DNA from: Archilochus colubris | Taxonomy: Eukaryota > Chordata > Aves > Apodiformes > Trochilidae | Reading direction: 5' to 3' | Assembly (NCBI GenBank): GCA_023079485.1 | Contig: CM041084.1 | Coordinates: forward strand, 129,406,792-129,470,791 | Length of the DNA: 64,000 nucleotides | Shown: one piece after another, positions 48,754-61,045 of the stretch | How positions within the stretch are numbered: the stretch's first letter is position 1 | How the letters are laid out: every line of letters starts with the position of its first letter | Translations under genes and position numbers: made by a program | Notes under the pieces: generated by a model | Seen by the model: only the letters and a program-made list of their open reading frames with translations | Database searches by the model: none | What the model was told of the DNA's origin: nothing

Positions 48754-50187
48754 ATGACAGGCCAGAGTCTGAAGGCTTTATCTGAAGTGAATTTTGAAGA
48801 CAATGAGATCAGCATCAACGTTGGAGGTTTTAAGAAAAAGATGAGATCCAACACGTTGTTAAGGTTCCCTGAGACCAGGCTGGGCAAACTGCTGAGCTGC
48901 CACTCGAAGGAGTCAATACTGGAGCTCTGTGATGACTATGATGACACCAAGAATGAATTTTATTTTGACAGAAATCCCGAGCTCTTCCCCTACGTGCTAC
49001 ATTTCTATAACACCGGCAAGCTCCATGTGATGGGCGAACTCTGCGTGTTCTCTTTCAGCCAGGAGATTGAATACTGGGGAATCAATGAATTCTTCATAGA
49101 CTCCTGCTGCAGTTACAGCTACCATGGGAGAAAAATGGAGCCGGACCAAGAGAAATGGGAGGAACAAAGTGACCAGGAAAGTACCACATCTTCTTTTGAT
49201 GAGATTTTGGCATTCTACAACGATGCCTCTAAATTTGACAAACAGCCCTTTGGAAACATCAGGAGGCAGCTCTGGCTTGCTTTGGATAATCCTGGGTACT
49301 CAGTCTTAAGCCGAATCTTCAGTGTCCTTTCAATAGTGGTGGTGCTGGGCTCCATTGTGACCATGTGCCTGAACAGCCTCCCAGACTTTCAGATCCTTGA
49401 TAGTGATGGGAACCCTGAGGAAGACCCTCGCTTTGAAATTGTGGAACACTTTGGTATTGCATGGTTCACCTTTGAACTGGTGGCGAGATTTGCTGTGGCT
49501 CCTGACTTTTTAAAATTTTTCAAGCATGCCCTGAATTTGATTGACCTGATGTCTATCCTTCCATTTTATATTACCTTAGTTGTCAACCTGGTGGTGGAAA
49601 GTAGCCCGACTTTAGCAAATTTAGGCAGGGTTGCACAAGTCCTGAGACTCATGAGGATCTTTCGCATCTTAAAGCTTGCCAGGCACTCCACGGGTCTCAG
49701 GTCTCTTGGGGCCACCCTGAAGTATAGCTACAGAGAGGTGGGGCTTCTCTTACTTTACCTCTCTGTTGGCATCTCCATCTTCTCAGTAGTGGCTTACACC
49801 ATTGAGAAAGAAGAGAATGAGGGGTTAGCTACCATCCCTGCTTGCTGGTGGTGGGCCACAGTTAGCATGACCACAGTTGGCTATGGTGATGTTGTGCCAG
49901 GGAGCACTGCTGGGAAGTTGACAGCATCTGCATGCATCCTAGCTGGTATCCTAGTGGTAGTGCTTCCCATTACACTGATCTTCAATAAATTCTCCCACTT
50001 TTATAGGCGTCAGAAGCAGCTAGAGAGTGCCATGAGAAGCTGTGATTTTGGTGATGGCATGAAAGAAGTTCCATCAGTCAATTTAAGGGACTACTATGCT
50101 TATAAAGTCAAATCCCTTATGGCCAGTCTTACCAATATGAGCAGGAGTACCCCCAGTGAGCTGAGCCTGAATGATTCACTGCATTAA
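48754..50187 (+). CDS. KCNS2: Potassium voltage-gated channel modifier subunit Kv9.2
   Basis: The product is a silent Kv subunit of 477 residues. Family knowledge: Kv9 proteins do not conduct alone but join Kv2 subunits in plasma-membrane tetramers and shift their gating. Seen in the sequence: a T1/BTB tetramerisation domain at about residues 18-120; S1 about 185-206; S2 about 227-249; S3 about 257-280; S4 about 291-311 with charges R292, R298, R301, R304, K307 and R310; S5 about 327-350; filter TTVGYGD at 373-379; S6 about 388-411. S6 carries P405-I406-T407 where conducting Kv1-4 channels have PVP, a hallmark of silent subunits. The acidic T1-S1 linker (EQSDQESTTSSFDE) and the C-terminus SELSLNDSL match Kv9.2 as I know it rather than Kv9.1 or Kv9.3. 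The frame is open 18 codons further upstream, but MTGQSL is the family start, gives the usual 477 residues, and has A at -3. The coding region is uninterrupted, as in mammalian KCNS2. No defect is seen. Confidence 0.97.
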   Translation: MTGQSLKALSEVNFEDNEISINVGGFKKKMRSNTLLRFPETRLGKLLSCHSKESILELCDDYDDTKNEFYFDRNPELFPYVLHFYNTGKLHVMGELCVFSFSQEIEYWGINEFFIDSCCSYSYHGRKMEPDQEKWEEQSDQESTTSSFDEILAFYNDASKFDKQPFGNIRRQLWLALDNPGYSVLSRIFSVLSIVVVLGSIVTMCLNSLPDFQILDSDGNPEEDPRFEIVEHFGIAWFTFELVARFAVAPDFLKFFKHALNLIDLMSILPFYITLVVNLVVESSPTLANLGRVAQVLRLMRIFRILKLARHSTGLRSLGATLKYSYREVGLLLLYLSVGISIFSVVAYTIEKEENEGLATIPACWWWATVSMTTVGYGDVVPGSTAGKLTASACILAGILVVVLPITLIFNKFSHFYRRQKQLESAMRSCDFGDGMKEVPSVNLRDYYAYKVKSLMASLTNMSRSTPSELSLNDSLH

Positions 50188-50506
50188 GTGTACAAGTTTG
50201 ACAACAGTTTGCATGAGACCTATCAAGAGCTATGTTTATAAATGTTTTCCTATTTGTCTTCTTTTTTTTTTTTTTTTCTAGAGGATAGTGTTGCTGACAC
50301 TGCACTAACTTTGCACTTGAGAAGCTACATTCATTTCTGTTCCAAGTTGACATTTTGAACAGTTTCATCCTGTTGAATTGCTAGTAAATGATGACTTTTC
50401 CATACAAATGTTACCACCTCCATGACATTAGTGCTAGAGGTATAGTGATGATCTGGTACTTTGTGTGTTTCCTCACCTGAGCAGAGAAATGAATGTGCCC
50501 AAGTGG

Positions 50507-50512
50507 AATAAA
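50507..50512 (+). promoter_or_regulatory. KCNS2: Proximal AATAAA, possible alternative poly(A) signal
   Basis: A canonical hexamer about 320 bp after the stop codon. It would give a short 3' UTR isoform. Use cannot be judged from sequence. Confidence 0.25.
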
Positions 50513-51471
50513 AATTCTCAGCTGTGACACGAGTAATGAAAAAACCACCTATTCTGGTATCTCTATTAGTGTGGGACTTGCCATGAATTTTGCTACAGTT
50601 TAAAACAATCACTTGTGAATCACTGACAGAGGGCCACTCTTCCTCACCTTTCTGAATGGTAATTCTGATCATCACATATCTGGAAACACCTTTGAGCTTC
50701 ACTTCAATGGAAGTTTGGTTACTCTTGACTGCATGTGTTGAATACTGAGTGTTCTAGTACTGAAATGTCACCTCTGGTAATATTTTTCAGAAGCTCCTGA
50801 GCATAGAGCTACCTCTGCTTCAAAGATTAGGTTGATACTGAGCCCTCAGAAGAAACCCATCCCTCATTTTCAGATATCTACATACTCAAAGACTGCTTTT
50901 CCTCAAGTGACTTTAGGTATGGAGGCCCATGAAGATATCTCAGGCCCATTTCCAGAAGTGATCTGCACACTGCTCAATTCCAGTAAAGCTGAAGATACAC
51001 TGTATTTCAGTCCATCAAAATGGTGCTGAGATTTGACACACAAAACCGTGGGTTTTCTACAATTAGAAGCTCCAATGAAAAACTTGGACTTGCTTAATGA
51101 AGTAAGATATTCCCACATGAACAGTACAGGCAGCATTTTAGGAACTGACATTCATATACTGCAAAAAGACTAATTATAAAGATGCCATATGTGAGGGTGA
51201 GATGCAAAATCTAATTTTATCAGCAAAGCTTGAAAGCAGGTGTTGATGGCAGACAATTCCATTAAGCTTTCTGCCAAGGAAACTCTAAGGGAAAAAAAAA
51301 ACCTTCTAAGTCACATTTTCCATCAGAAAGGAACTTACAGCTAAGGAAGAGTATAGGGGACTAGGAAAGAAGCAGATCAAGAAAAAGAGCTTAATACTGC
51401 AGTCACTGTGGGCAGATCCTCCTACCTGCTTCTGTGATGTAGCTGATTTAAATCTTTTCAAGGGCTTGCCT

Positions 51472-51477
<6 letters not shown>

Positions 51478-51502
<25 letters not shown>
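51478..51502 (+). repeat. 25-base oligo(A) run within the probable 3' UTR
   Basis: An uninterrupted run of A followed by further A-rich sequence to about 51550. It may prime oligo(dT) internally and mimic a KCNS2 transcript end. Confidence 0.9.
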
Positions 51503-52641
51503 GACAACACAAATAAAACCTCAACCAAGCAAACAAAAAATAAAACCCCAAAATGCAAGAGATCTCTCTGCAAGAAAGCAGATCATCTGGGTTTTCAAGA
51601 GTAATGAATTTGCATAAACATTTTTTGAGTGCTCAGCCTCTTCCCTTATGCAATTGTACAGACATCAGCCACTTGTAGACAACAGGCAGAAGCCACTGCC
51701 TTCCTCTCCTCATAATTCTAGAGATCTGTGCTATAAACCAAACTACTGGCACTCAGTGGGCAGAACAGCATTTCTCTTCAGATCCTGCTGGTTTTACATC
51801 TCGGTTATTGTATGTAATTTTACGGTAATTTTTTTTGTTTGCTTGTTTTACTTGTGAAGACTAGAGAGGCTCAGAGAATAAATTCAAACTTGTTAGAAGA
51901 GAAATGAAAATACTAAAGCAAAAATTGTCATGTTTGGAAGCCTGTGTTTACATATCACAACAAAAAGTGACTCAACAGGCAGAATAAAGCAAATATGGTA
52001 CAGATATGTAATTCCCTTTTCAAAGCTATTAGAGGTTTCTGTCTGGTCTAGATCTTCTGATGTTGTTGCTCTGTAAGCTCCACCCAAAACTAGAAAACCA
52101 GGGTCAGATTCCTGTATGCCCAGAGATCTATCACGGAATACATAGTGTGAAACAACTTACACGTTTCCTTTGAACACCCTCCCCTCGTGTCAGTCAGCTG
52201 ATGTAGGACATGAAGTGTGAGGTAAGTGGGAAATAGGTCCTTTCTAAACTTAGCAAATAAAACTTTTGGAGATTTCATCATAGCCTGCAGAAGTTATAAA
52301 GTCAGTGGGCAAGATGGTGCTTGCTGTCACTGAAAATCAAAGAGCTTTATACATGGCCCTGCAGGTAGGCCTGGATACCCTGGATTAGGTGTCCACACTT
52401 GAGATGCTTTGCTAAGGTTTTCACTCTGGGGTTCTGATACAAGTTCTCTGCTGGGTCTTGGACATAAATTCAGCAGCCTTGTCCCTGATTCATATTGCAT
52501 GTGTGTAAACTCTCACACACCTACAAACACTCACCCAAAACACAGCACAGGACTCGGTTGCCTGTTGGATTGAAATGCCACAAAAGAACAAGGGAAGGAA
52601 GAGATGGGCTGATGCAGCACGTTGGTTAAGTGCTGGATTAT

Positions 52642-52690
52642 ATGCTTATATATATACATATATATATAACCATTATATGGTTATATGCTG
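52642..52690. repeat. (TA)n tract with a short perfect hairpin
   Basis: An alternating TA/TACA stretch runs into ATAACCAT-TAT-ATGGTTAT (52666-52684), an 8-bp perfect stem with a 3-base loop. It lies within the presumed KCNS2 3' UTR, where it could fold in the RNA. Confidence 0.7.
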
Positions 52691-54808
52691 GTTATAACAC
52701 TGTGGTTATGTGCTACAAGGGTGGCAAACTCTCCCACTGATGACAAGGACACTGCAAGTTCTCACTAGGTGTTGGCTGGGGGCCTTCAGACATCCAGCTC
52801 CAAGCATTGGTTTTATCTCAGCTTCAGAAGCAGTAGGTTGAAAACAGAGTTGAAAACAAATGGCTTTTGGGGCAGTAATTTAAAGAGACCTATATATTTG
52901 CCAAAGAGTCACAAATTCCCTCAGCTGTCACTGGTTTAGCATTGCAAAGGTTGGATCCAAATTTTGCAGCACAACTATCCTGTGTTCTAGATTTATTGTT
53001 ATTCAAAGGGCTGATGCTCTGTCATTTCTGCAAATATTGAATGGAATGTGTCCAAAGTGTGTGCTACTAAAGAAAATGAAATACCCCAAGGAATTATGAC
53101 TTTTATTGTACTGGTTGAAAGGAATTTTCATTATTGCTTTTTTATATAAGTGCTTTGGATCAAAGTCACTAAATAAGTAAAGCACTGAAATGTAATATGT
53201 TCTTATAATGACAATGACTTTACACTCTTCACAGGAATTCCCTTCATAACTTAACAACCCTCATGTTAAAAGAAGTCAGATTTTTGCTTCCCCCCTCCTC
53301 TGGAAGAGCATTCCAGAGCTGCATTGCTCTCCAAGACTTGCACAACTTTCAGCATACTTTTATTAATGGTTACTTTAGAGAAGTTTTTTTCTTTTGCCAC
53401 CTCTGTTATTTAGCTGAAATATTCCATTTCCTTCTTAGTGTTTGCATGCATGGTGCATGTGTGCAGACAGCAACCATATGCCCTCACATGCTTATTTTCA
53501 CAGGATTATACTTGCCAAGCTTCCTTTTAGTTTTCTTTTTACAAGTCATGTTCCCATGACCATCCTAAGGGATACAGCCTTTATTTTATTTTTTTCTGCA
53601 TTACTTCTCAGATGTAATGTTTGAGCTGCATTGTACTGTATTGTATTGCTGTGCACAGCAGTTTTAATATTTGATTAGGACTAACCAGAGTTTTTCACTG
53701 AGGAGGATAACAATTGTTCCATGGTGTCTTAGCTCCCCCAAAATACCCAGGTGAGGAAGAATGAGTCACACCCTTCCTGCCACTTTATGAAGTAACCTCT
53801 ATTCTAGGGCTCAGTCCAGTAAGTGCTGAGAATCCTCATCTCTCATCAAAGTTCCAGACAAATGTTTACAACTGAAGCAAAAATTCAACCTTTCCAAGGC
53901 CCCAGGGAGGAGAAGAGGGGGTGTACTTTTTAAGCAGTCAGTACTGTGGCCAGAGCTCTTCCATCAGTTTTGTGAGAGCATCTTCACTTCTATAGAGCAG
54001 CAGGTCAGAAATGAAGGATCAGAAGATTAACCCAGATGCTTTCTTCAGTGTTTGAGACTTGAAAACTGGTCAGAAATCTGCTTACTGTGGATGTGCAGTT
54101 TAATAAAGAACATGGCACTTGGTGTGTGCTCCTCCTGCCTGGGGATGGTCTCCTTCCTGGCACTGGGGAAATCACTGCTCCTACTCTCCAATGGCCAAAA
54201 GCTTCCAATTGCTTAAGTTAGGATTATGGTAATATTGGAAACCAGGCATCTTACTTTATTGCCAGGAATAAACTGTTACAGAATCTTGATTTCTAGTACA
54301 AATCTGGTCTATTATGAGAGCTGGGGATGTCCTTGAGAAGCAATATGTTACATTATTTTCCTGAGATGTAAAATCTATATATAGATTGTGATTAAGCTTC
54401 TCATGTGTGTTCAGATTCTGTATTATTGCCTGCTTTATTATTCACTTACTTTCATCAGTTGCTAACTCTCTCTTTCCCTGTAGACTCCTTTATCCATTTT
54501 GAAAGGACTGTTTTTTCCTCACGTATTATCTAGAGCATGGGCTACTTCTCATTGCAAAGTTAAAAACAAAGAACCTTGCATTTAATTTTCCAACTTTAAT
54601 ACCTCTAGTATTTGTACCTTTTTTGTACAAAACTTTACGAGACTGCGGGGAACTGCTGTATCTGGTGCTCTTTGTACTGTGTTTCTTGTCCCAGTAGTAT
54701 ATAACATAATATAAAAAAATTCAGCTTTGTGCTACATAAAAAAAAAAGTCTGTTTCACGAGGGATTGAGAACTCATTTAAGTGTCAGGATATTCTGAGCA
54801 TATATTAT

Positions 54809-54814
54809 AATAAA
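54809..54814 (+). promoter_or_regulatory. KCNS2: Preferred KCNS2 poly(A) signal (AATAAA)
   Basis: A canonical hexamer with a downstream T/GT-rich stretch at about 54828-54855. It is preferred over the upstream hexamers because the sequence just before it looks like a constrained UTR end. This is an inference without transcript data. Confidence 0.4.
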
Positions 54815-56147
54815 GAGAAGCCTGGATCTCATTGTGAAGAGAGGTTTCTTTTAAACTTGTACCTCAGGCTAGGTTACTACTTTTAGAAACTCTGTTACTT
54901 GGTGGTTGTGGTGGGGAACCTGCATTTTTCAGTTGAGCAGATACTGCAGGCTCCTTGTTTCTGCCTCACAGATTAGGGACCAAGCAACATACCAATAGCA
55001 CTTGTAGGTGCTAAATCAACTTGACATGACCTTTCATCTCTTCCAAAACAACCTCCATCCTCAGAGGCCCCAGCTGTGCACACACAAGCAGCAGAAAGCC
55101 CCTGGAGTAACTGCTCCTGCTGTGCTAGTTATCCATTTCCTCTCACACTACTCCTGACTTTAATCTACCTTTGAAGGTACTTTCAAACAGGATTCAACCC
55201 ACAGTCACCACTCATATCCCTCGGTGAGGTGTTGTGCCAGAGATATGCTTTTCTCATAATGTTATTCTTCTTTTTTCCATTTTTTTTTTAAATTTATGCA
55301 CGTGGCTTCCCATAGAGTTACACCCAAAATTTATTTGATCCTCTGTAAGTTATTTTCAAGTTGCCCAATATCCAGGCAGGGCTAGAGGAATTTCAAATGC
55401 AAAGCAAGGAATTATTCAAAGCAAGAATTCTCTGCTTGGTTGATTCAGAGACAGCTGGAACATTTGTGCCTTGAGAGCAATTGTTGAAGTTGTTAAGAAA
55501 CATCACTCTCATTAAGGACTGGGGATCTCTTCACCTCTTAGTTATAAAATTACAGGTTGTCATCTGGAAGAGGCAACCTCTGTGGAGTCTAGAAAGGGTT
55601 TTCCAAGATAGCAGAACACAACTGACAAAGATCTAACTCTGGTATTTATTTCTCCTGCTAGTACATAGGGTGGAGGATTGTCTCACAGCTCCTGAGACTC
55701 AAACTGAGCTCCCACTGGATGCTGCAGAAAGTTGTTTGCCTGACATCACCTCACCCTTTACACACAACCCAAAATCATTATCCTAAAAAAACCATGTGCC
55801 TGGCTACAGGAAGCAGTGGCACCAATCCAACACTTCAGCTTCACAGAACTGGAGAAAAAACATCAGCACCTCCCAATCTTTATTTATTTATTTGTTTTAT
55901 GTCAGGGTACTAATGGGGTTTGACTTCTCAATGAACCTAATTAAATACAGCAACATTTTTTGGGAAATGGACAAAGTCTGCTATAAACCTGTCCATTTCT
56001 TACATATGAAGCACCCTAAGAGAGCTGCCCACTTTCAGATCCACGCTCCAACATCTGCTTGTGGTCACCACACCAACAGGCACTGCAGGATGCACAAGCC
56101 TGTGTACTGTGTACTTCTGAGCAGACTGTTCCACTGACTTGATTCCT

Positions 56148-56222
56148 TTCCTTTCCTCTTTCTTTTTCTCTTCCCTTTCCCTTTCCCTTTCCCTTTCCCT
56201 TTCCTTTCCCTTCTTTCCTTTC
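56148..56222. repeat. Pyrimidine-rich tract with (CCCTTT)n, G-quadruplex motif on the minus strand
   Basis: A 75-bp almost pure pyrimidine stretch. Five CCC runs spaced by TTT at 56173-56199 give GGGAAA repeats on the minus strand, which satisfies the four-run G-quadruplex rule. Minus-strand open frames rich in KGKG come from it. Confidence 0.85.
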
Positions 56223-57375
56223 CACAGCTTCCTATGGTTGCTGTTAGTGTGCTCCTTTTTTTAACATTTTGAAGAAGCCCTTCAGTGAAGTGGCTCTTCA
56301 CATCCCCAGTGGAAAACCACTTTAAAGGAGACAGCTGATACCTGGGAAGAGGCTGGTGCCACTTTCAAGCAGCTGCAGCAGGAGGGGCTCATCCCCATCC
56401 AGCTCCCCCTCACACATCTCCCCACCTCTTGAACAGCAGTGGGGAGGCAAAGCAACCCCCCATGGCAAGAACAACTCAACCAGTCAGGCTGCAGCTCCTT
56501 CACTCATCCTTTCACGTGAAGCCTGACTGGTGAGCTATTAGTGGGACTTCTCAGCTGTGGTACTGGAAATGCTTTATAAATACAGAGCAACCTTGTTCAT
56601 GCTTCTGGTGGCAAAAGTGCACTGAGCCTTCCCTCCCATTCTGTGAGCAAGGGCAGCCCCACTCCTGCTTCTCGTGTTCCCCAAACACAACAAACTGCAG
56701 CCACACTGGAGGTCTCACCAGTGGCACCAGGGCAGAGCCAGAGAGCTCAAAGGACAACTCGTCATGCAAGTGGTTGCACAGCACTCGTCCATCCACCAGT
56801 ACACAAAATAAATATGTGCTTCCTCACATTTGGCAGGATCCTCAAAGCACTGAAAGCATTTAACCAGCCAGGAGATGGGAGTCACACTGGGAACAGGATA
56901 TTGCAGATGTTTCTAGGTGAATTTGATTTTCTTACAAATCCCATTATATTCAGGGAGAAGTCAGTCTAGACACACCAAGAATATAGAAGAAAAAGGCTAC
57001 ATGCTTTGACAGTAAGTTTTTTCTGAAACGAGGTATCTGGGATATCTGACAGTTTTCCTTCCTGAGAAAGCACAATTAAAAAAAACAAAATGTATCTCTC
57101 CATCCTGCTAGAGGATGTAAGAAGCAGCCATGGTAAATAAAAGATAAGTCTGTTGGGTTCTGGGCTTTTAAAACAAAACACTAATCCTATACAGTCCAGA
57201 AAAGAAGAAAAGCTGAATGGAAAGCAAAGCTGCAGCTGGAAGAGCATTGAGTCTTTGCTTACAAAGTGCACAGGACAGCCAAGTCTTTAATTGGTTTTAT
57301 TTAGAGGTCTGGACCAAGGAACAGAAGCCAGCTTCCCAAAGTTCAGATTGAACACAGCCCAGGGGTGTTAGGCAT

Positions 57376-57411
57376 AGCCTCCCCACACCCTCCCCACACC
57401 CTCCCCACACC
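57376..57411 (+). repeat. 11-bp tandem repeat, three units
   Basis: CCTCCCCACAC repeated three times, C-rich on the + strand. Confidence 0.85.
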
Positions 57412-58025
57412 CAAGTCAGCAACGGGGAGCTCTAAACATGAACACAGCAGCCTTACAGTATGAGGGGAGGAGGCAAGTAACCAAGTCTTTGGAAAATAAG
57501 GCCACGTAGCTTCTGCTGCTTGCTGAGTTGAGGGAACATTTCCACTGACCACAAGAGAAGCTGGAAGGCAGCTCAGTAACACAGCAGTTTTCTTTTCAAG
57601 TGTGACCGAATCGTTGTTTCTCGTTCTAGAATGAAGAGCTGAGCTGAACACCTTGGTTCAGACTCCGTCTACAAAATAAAATATTAGTCAGACACTTTGC
57701 CAATAAGACTTCCTCCTACTTCAGCTGCAAGATAGGACCCAACTGTGGTGCTTTTTGTGGAGGCAGTAACTGCAGATAAGTACTATATGATGTATAAAAA
57801 CTGTGTCAGTTGATGGGCTGAATAAATTAATGTTAACCACATTTAAAAGGCTTCAAACTTATACCCACTCTTGGAATAAATCTGCATTTATGAATTTATA
57901 AATCTGGGGATGTGCAGCTACTGTATTGCTGGTTCTGTGATCCTAGAAATCCTCATTTTTTTATTTATCCCAATAATTGCATATTTGGGAGCTGTTCAAA
58001 CACCTGAGTGTCAACATGAGAGTTG

Positions 58026-58042
58026 TAATTAGGCTAATTAGG
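58026..58042. promoter_or_regulatory. Direct repeat of homeodomain-type sites TAATTAGGC
   Basis: TAATTAGGCTAATTAGG holds two 8-9-bp copies of a homeodomain core in tandem. It lies in a repeat-free AT-rich block (about 57800-58150) that also contains ATTTATGAATTTATAAAT and AATAATTGCATATT. This looks like a constrained non-coding element downstream of KCNS2, but without alignment this is a guess. Confidence 0.3.
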
Positions 58043-61000
58043 AGAAACAGGTTTATTGAATCTCATATGTTATTGCCATTGATTTCAGCCACATTATATT
58101 GTGGAATATAAACAGCCCAAAAAGCTTATGCATTTCTCTAAATCAGTGGTGGATGTGCTTCCTCAGCATGATAGGTTGCTGAAAACTACAAGAGGTATGT
58201 AGTTCATCAACATTTTGTAGCACATCCACAGAGAGGGCTACCAAAGTATTTTTCATGTGTTTTTGACAGGATGAGAAAGCCTCCTGGAATGAGTCAGAGC
58301 AATATTTCAGCTGTACTCATTGAAATACTGAAGCAATACTTACTTGCATTAGAGATGTCTGCTTGCTTCTTCAAAATAAATTGGGTTTGCATTAAGCAAG
58401 GATATGTGTATATAAATGCTGAGTATTAATACAGTCAACATCATTATTTTCTGGGTGGTCTCAAGAACTTTTATCCTGTTAAGATCAACTACCAGCAAAA
58501 ACAAAACAAAACTTTTTTGCTGGATTTTAGGAGATTCAGAGGCAGTTATTTTATTAACTGCATTTATAACTACAAAGTTTGATTTGTTCCTGCATTCTTT
58601 ATTACAAAAATTCTAGTCTTCCATAGTTTCAGCAGGGAAAGCTGGAATATGACAAATAAATATGACTTCCCTCCAGATGGAAATAAGGACTGCATTTTTT
58701 TTTTTTAAAGAATCTCATGCTTTTGGCTGTGGTTGCTAAGAAAAATGGTAACCCTTCTTAATCCTTCTTCAAATAATCTCTGACCTCCATGATCTCTGGA
58801 CTATGACACCTGTTTTCATGTGTGAGGAGAGATCAAAAGGACACTTCTTGCTGTTAAGTCTGTACACCCCATTGTACTGTAATAAAAATGAAATATCAAT
58901 TGATGCATCCCACTAAAGTCTTAGTGTCAGATAAATCAAATCAAAAGCTTTTGGTCTCTCTCTTTGATGTAATGGCTGTGGTCTCTTCCTTAACAGTAAT
59001 CATGCAGGCTTTGGAAGCCCAGAAGGATTGCAAAGAACCAGGAAGATCTGAAGAAGGGAAAAAGGAGCATTATAAACTTCCGAGGGCCACGGCCATCTTC
59101 TCATGAATCAGTCCTCTCAGTGACACCGAGTGAATAAAAGGACAAATAAGAGGCAGAGGGGGATATTTTAATGTGGGCATCTGCACACAGGGCTATGTTT
59201 GTCTCTAGGAGCTGTATCCCTATGTCTAGGAATACTATAATATAAAATATTTGCCTTAAGAAGAAATAAAAGCAAGGAGTAGAGTCCAGGTCTCAGGTCA
59301 AGAACATATGGATTGGTTTTGTGTTTTTAATTTTTATCTTCTATCTTTAGATGTGGTTAATGAATTTAAAAAAGCACAAACATAAAAGACAACAAACATG
59401 AATGGAATAAAATCAGATGCGAAACAGTGATGTAGAACAGTAAGCTTTGTAAATGACCACCTGATTTGCTTTTGCCAACCCACACTTTTTTTCTCCCACC
59501 CATAGTTAGCCTCATAACTGACCTGGCCAGGAGCAAGTGCCTTATGCTATTTTATTTCCTCCCCAAAGGTTGTTTTAAAATTATTTCTTTCATTCTTTTT
59601 TTGTGGCAAACATAACTCTTCTCTAGCCCAGAAGTCTCTGTAAGGCCTAGTGAAACTAAGAATCTGTGCTGAGGAATTTGTGAAGCAAACGATGGAGAAG
59701 AGTAGCTAATACCAAGTCTGAGATTTGGTTAGAATCAGACCTTTCCATCTTTTCACATGGAGGGAAAATAGAACAGCTGAGACTTCAGTGATCTCTGAAT
59801 AGAAAAGGAGAAAAAAAAGCTGTTGCTGGCATTTGCATTTGTGTACAATGTCCCATGAACACTTGGCTCAGGAGAGGCTCTTAAACATAACACCCACAGT
59901 CATATTCCCAAGCAGGGGGAAGAGAAAGGCAAAGCGTGGGGAGTTTTCAAGTATTCCTAAAAAAAATTAACAAACAAATTAAAAATCAAACAAAAAGAGG
60001 ACACGAGCACACTGTGTAAATGGCAGTACCTTTCCATAATCAATACACTGAGCAGAGAGGAAAAATGTATTTTTTTAAAAAAGCATTTTAAACCAACTTA
60101 ACGGGGCAAGTCCCCAAGTGCAACTTCATGACTTTACACTGACCAAATCAACATAATTTCAGCATTCCCCAAAACAATTAAGCCATGGAACAGCACAATG
60201 GGGAGAAACACCATGTGCTACCCAGCACTTACCTTCTCCAACAAGGCAATCATGGCATAATGCTGCTCTGCCATATCTCCAACCCAATTTCCCAGCCCCC
60301 TGTACACCCTGGAACATCCACCACTGTCTTCAGAAGTACAGAGAGAAATGCTGGAACCCTTAATATTTATGAAGGCAAAGAAATAAAGACTTCCTCACAT
60401 CATAACTTCTCTTTAATTAGTGTTATAACCACATGTACACTTGAGAGAATGTAACCGTTATGAGAACACATGAATAAAACACTGTGCACATGAAGGGCTT
60501 TACAGATGTTGTGCGGTTTCCATTCTGCTTGAAGCCCCAGTGCCTGTCAGTGGTGACTGAGGCCACAGGTACTTGTGCACTGAATCACTCATCTGGAGCT
60601 GTATTTATATTTGGAAGTTCAACTCACTGGACAGAGATGCAGCCTGAGCCACTGTGCACCCTCACCTGAACATGCGTGGACAAATACAAGCAAGCTCCTA
60701 TTTATTTACTGTAAATAAACTGATTATAATGTCCAATAATTGCCAGATTCTGATTAGTTTAATTCTGTCACTTCAGAATATACTGTGGTTCATTAAGGAA
60801 TTCTGTTCATGAGTCCCTGTTACAGAAGTATCTTTGTGGGAAAATTCTTAAGGATTTTTTTTTTTTTAAATCAGAAAAGAAATGGGCTATGGAATCAAAT
60901 TTGAGACATGAAATGTATTTGAATTTCCTAGGTAAGCTTATCCATTGCCTCTTGTTTTCATTACACTAGAAATCCAAAGGAGCACCTAGAGGTGTTAATG

Positions 61001-61045
61001 TCTGTAAGTACCTCCAACCGAAGCACATCCATAAAAACTTCCAGC

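Larger units (their letters stand above)
50188..54835 (+). other. KCNS2: Probable 3' UTR of KCNS2
   Basis: No other gene or clear interspersed repeat begins after the stop codon for about 4.6 kb. Several AATAAA signals occur: 50507, 51877, 51983, 54102 and 54809. The stretch 54580-54830 is AT-rich and UTR-like, with TTTGTACC and TTTTGTAC motifs, and its AATAAA is followed by a GT/T-rich element. I therefore prefer this distal end, but shorter isoforms ending near 50.53 or 52.0 kb are possible. The 25-A run at 51478-51502 could cause false internal priming in cDNA data. Confidence 0.5.
54836..61040. other. Downstream intergenic stretch
   Basis: Contains the pyrimidine tract at 56148, the C-rich 11-bp repeat at 57376 and the homeodomain direct repeat at 58026. 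No coding exon on either strand is supported. STK3 C-terminal coding sequence was looked for on the minus strand and not seen. Confidence 0.5.
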
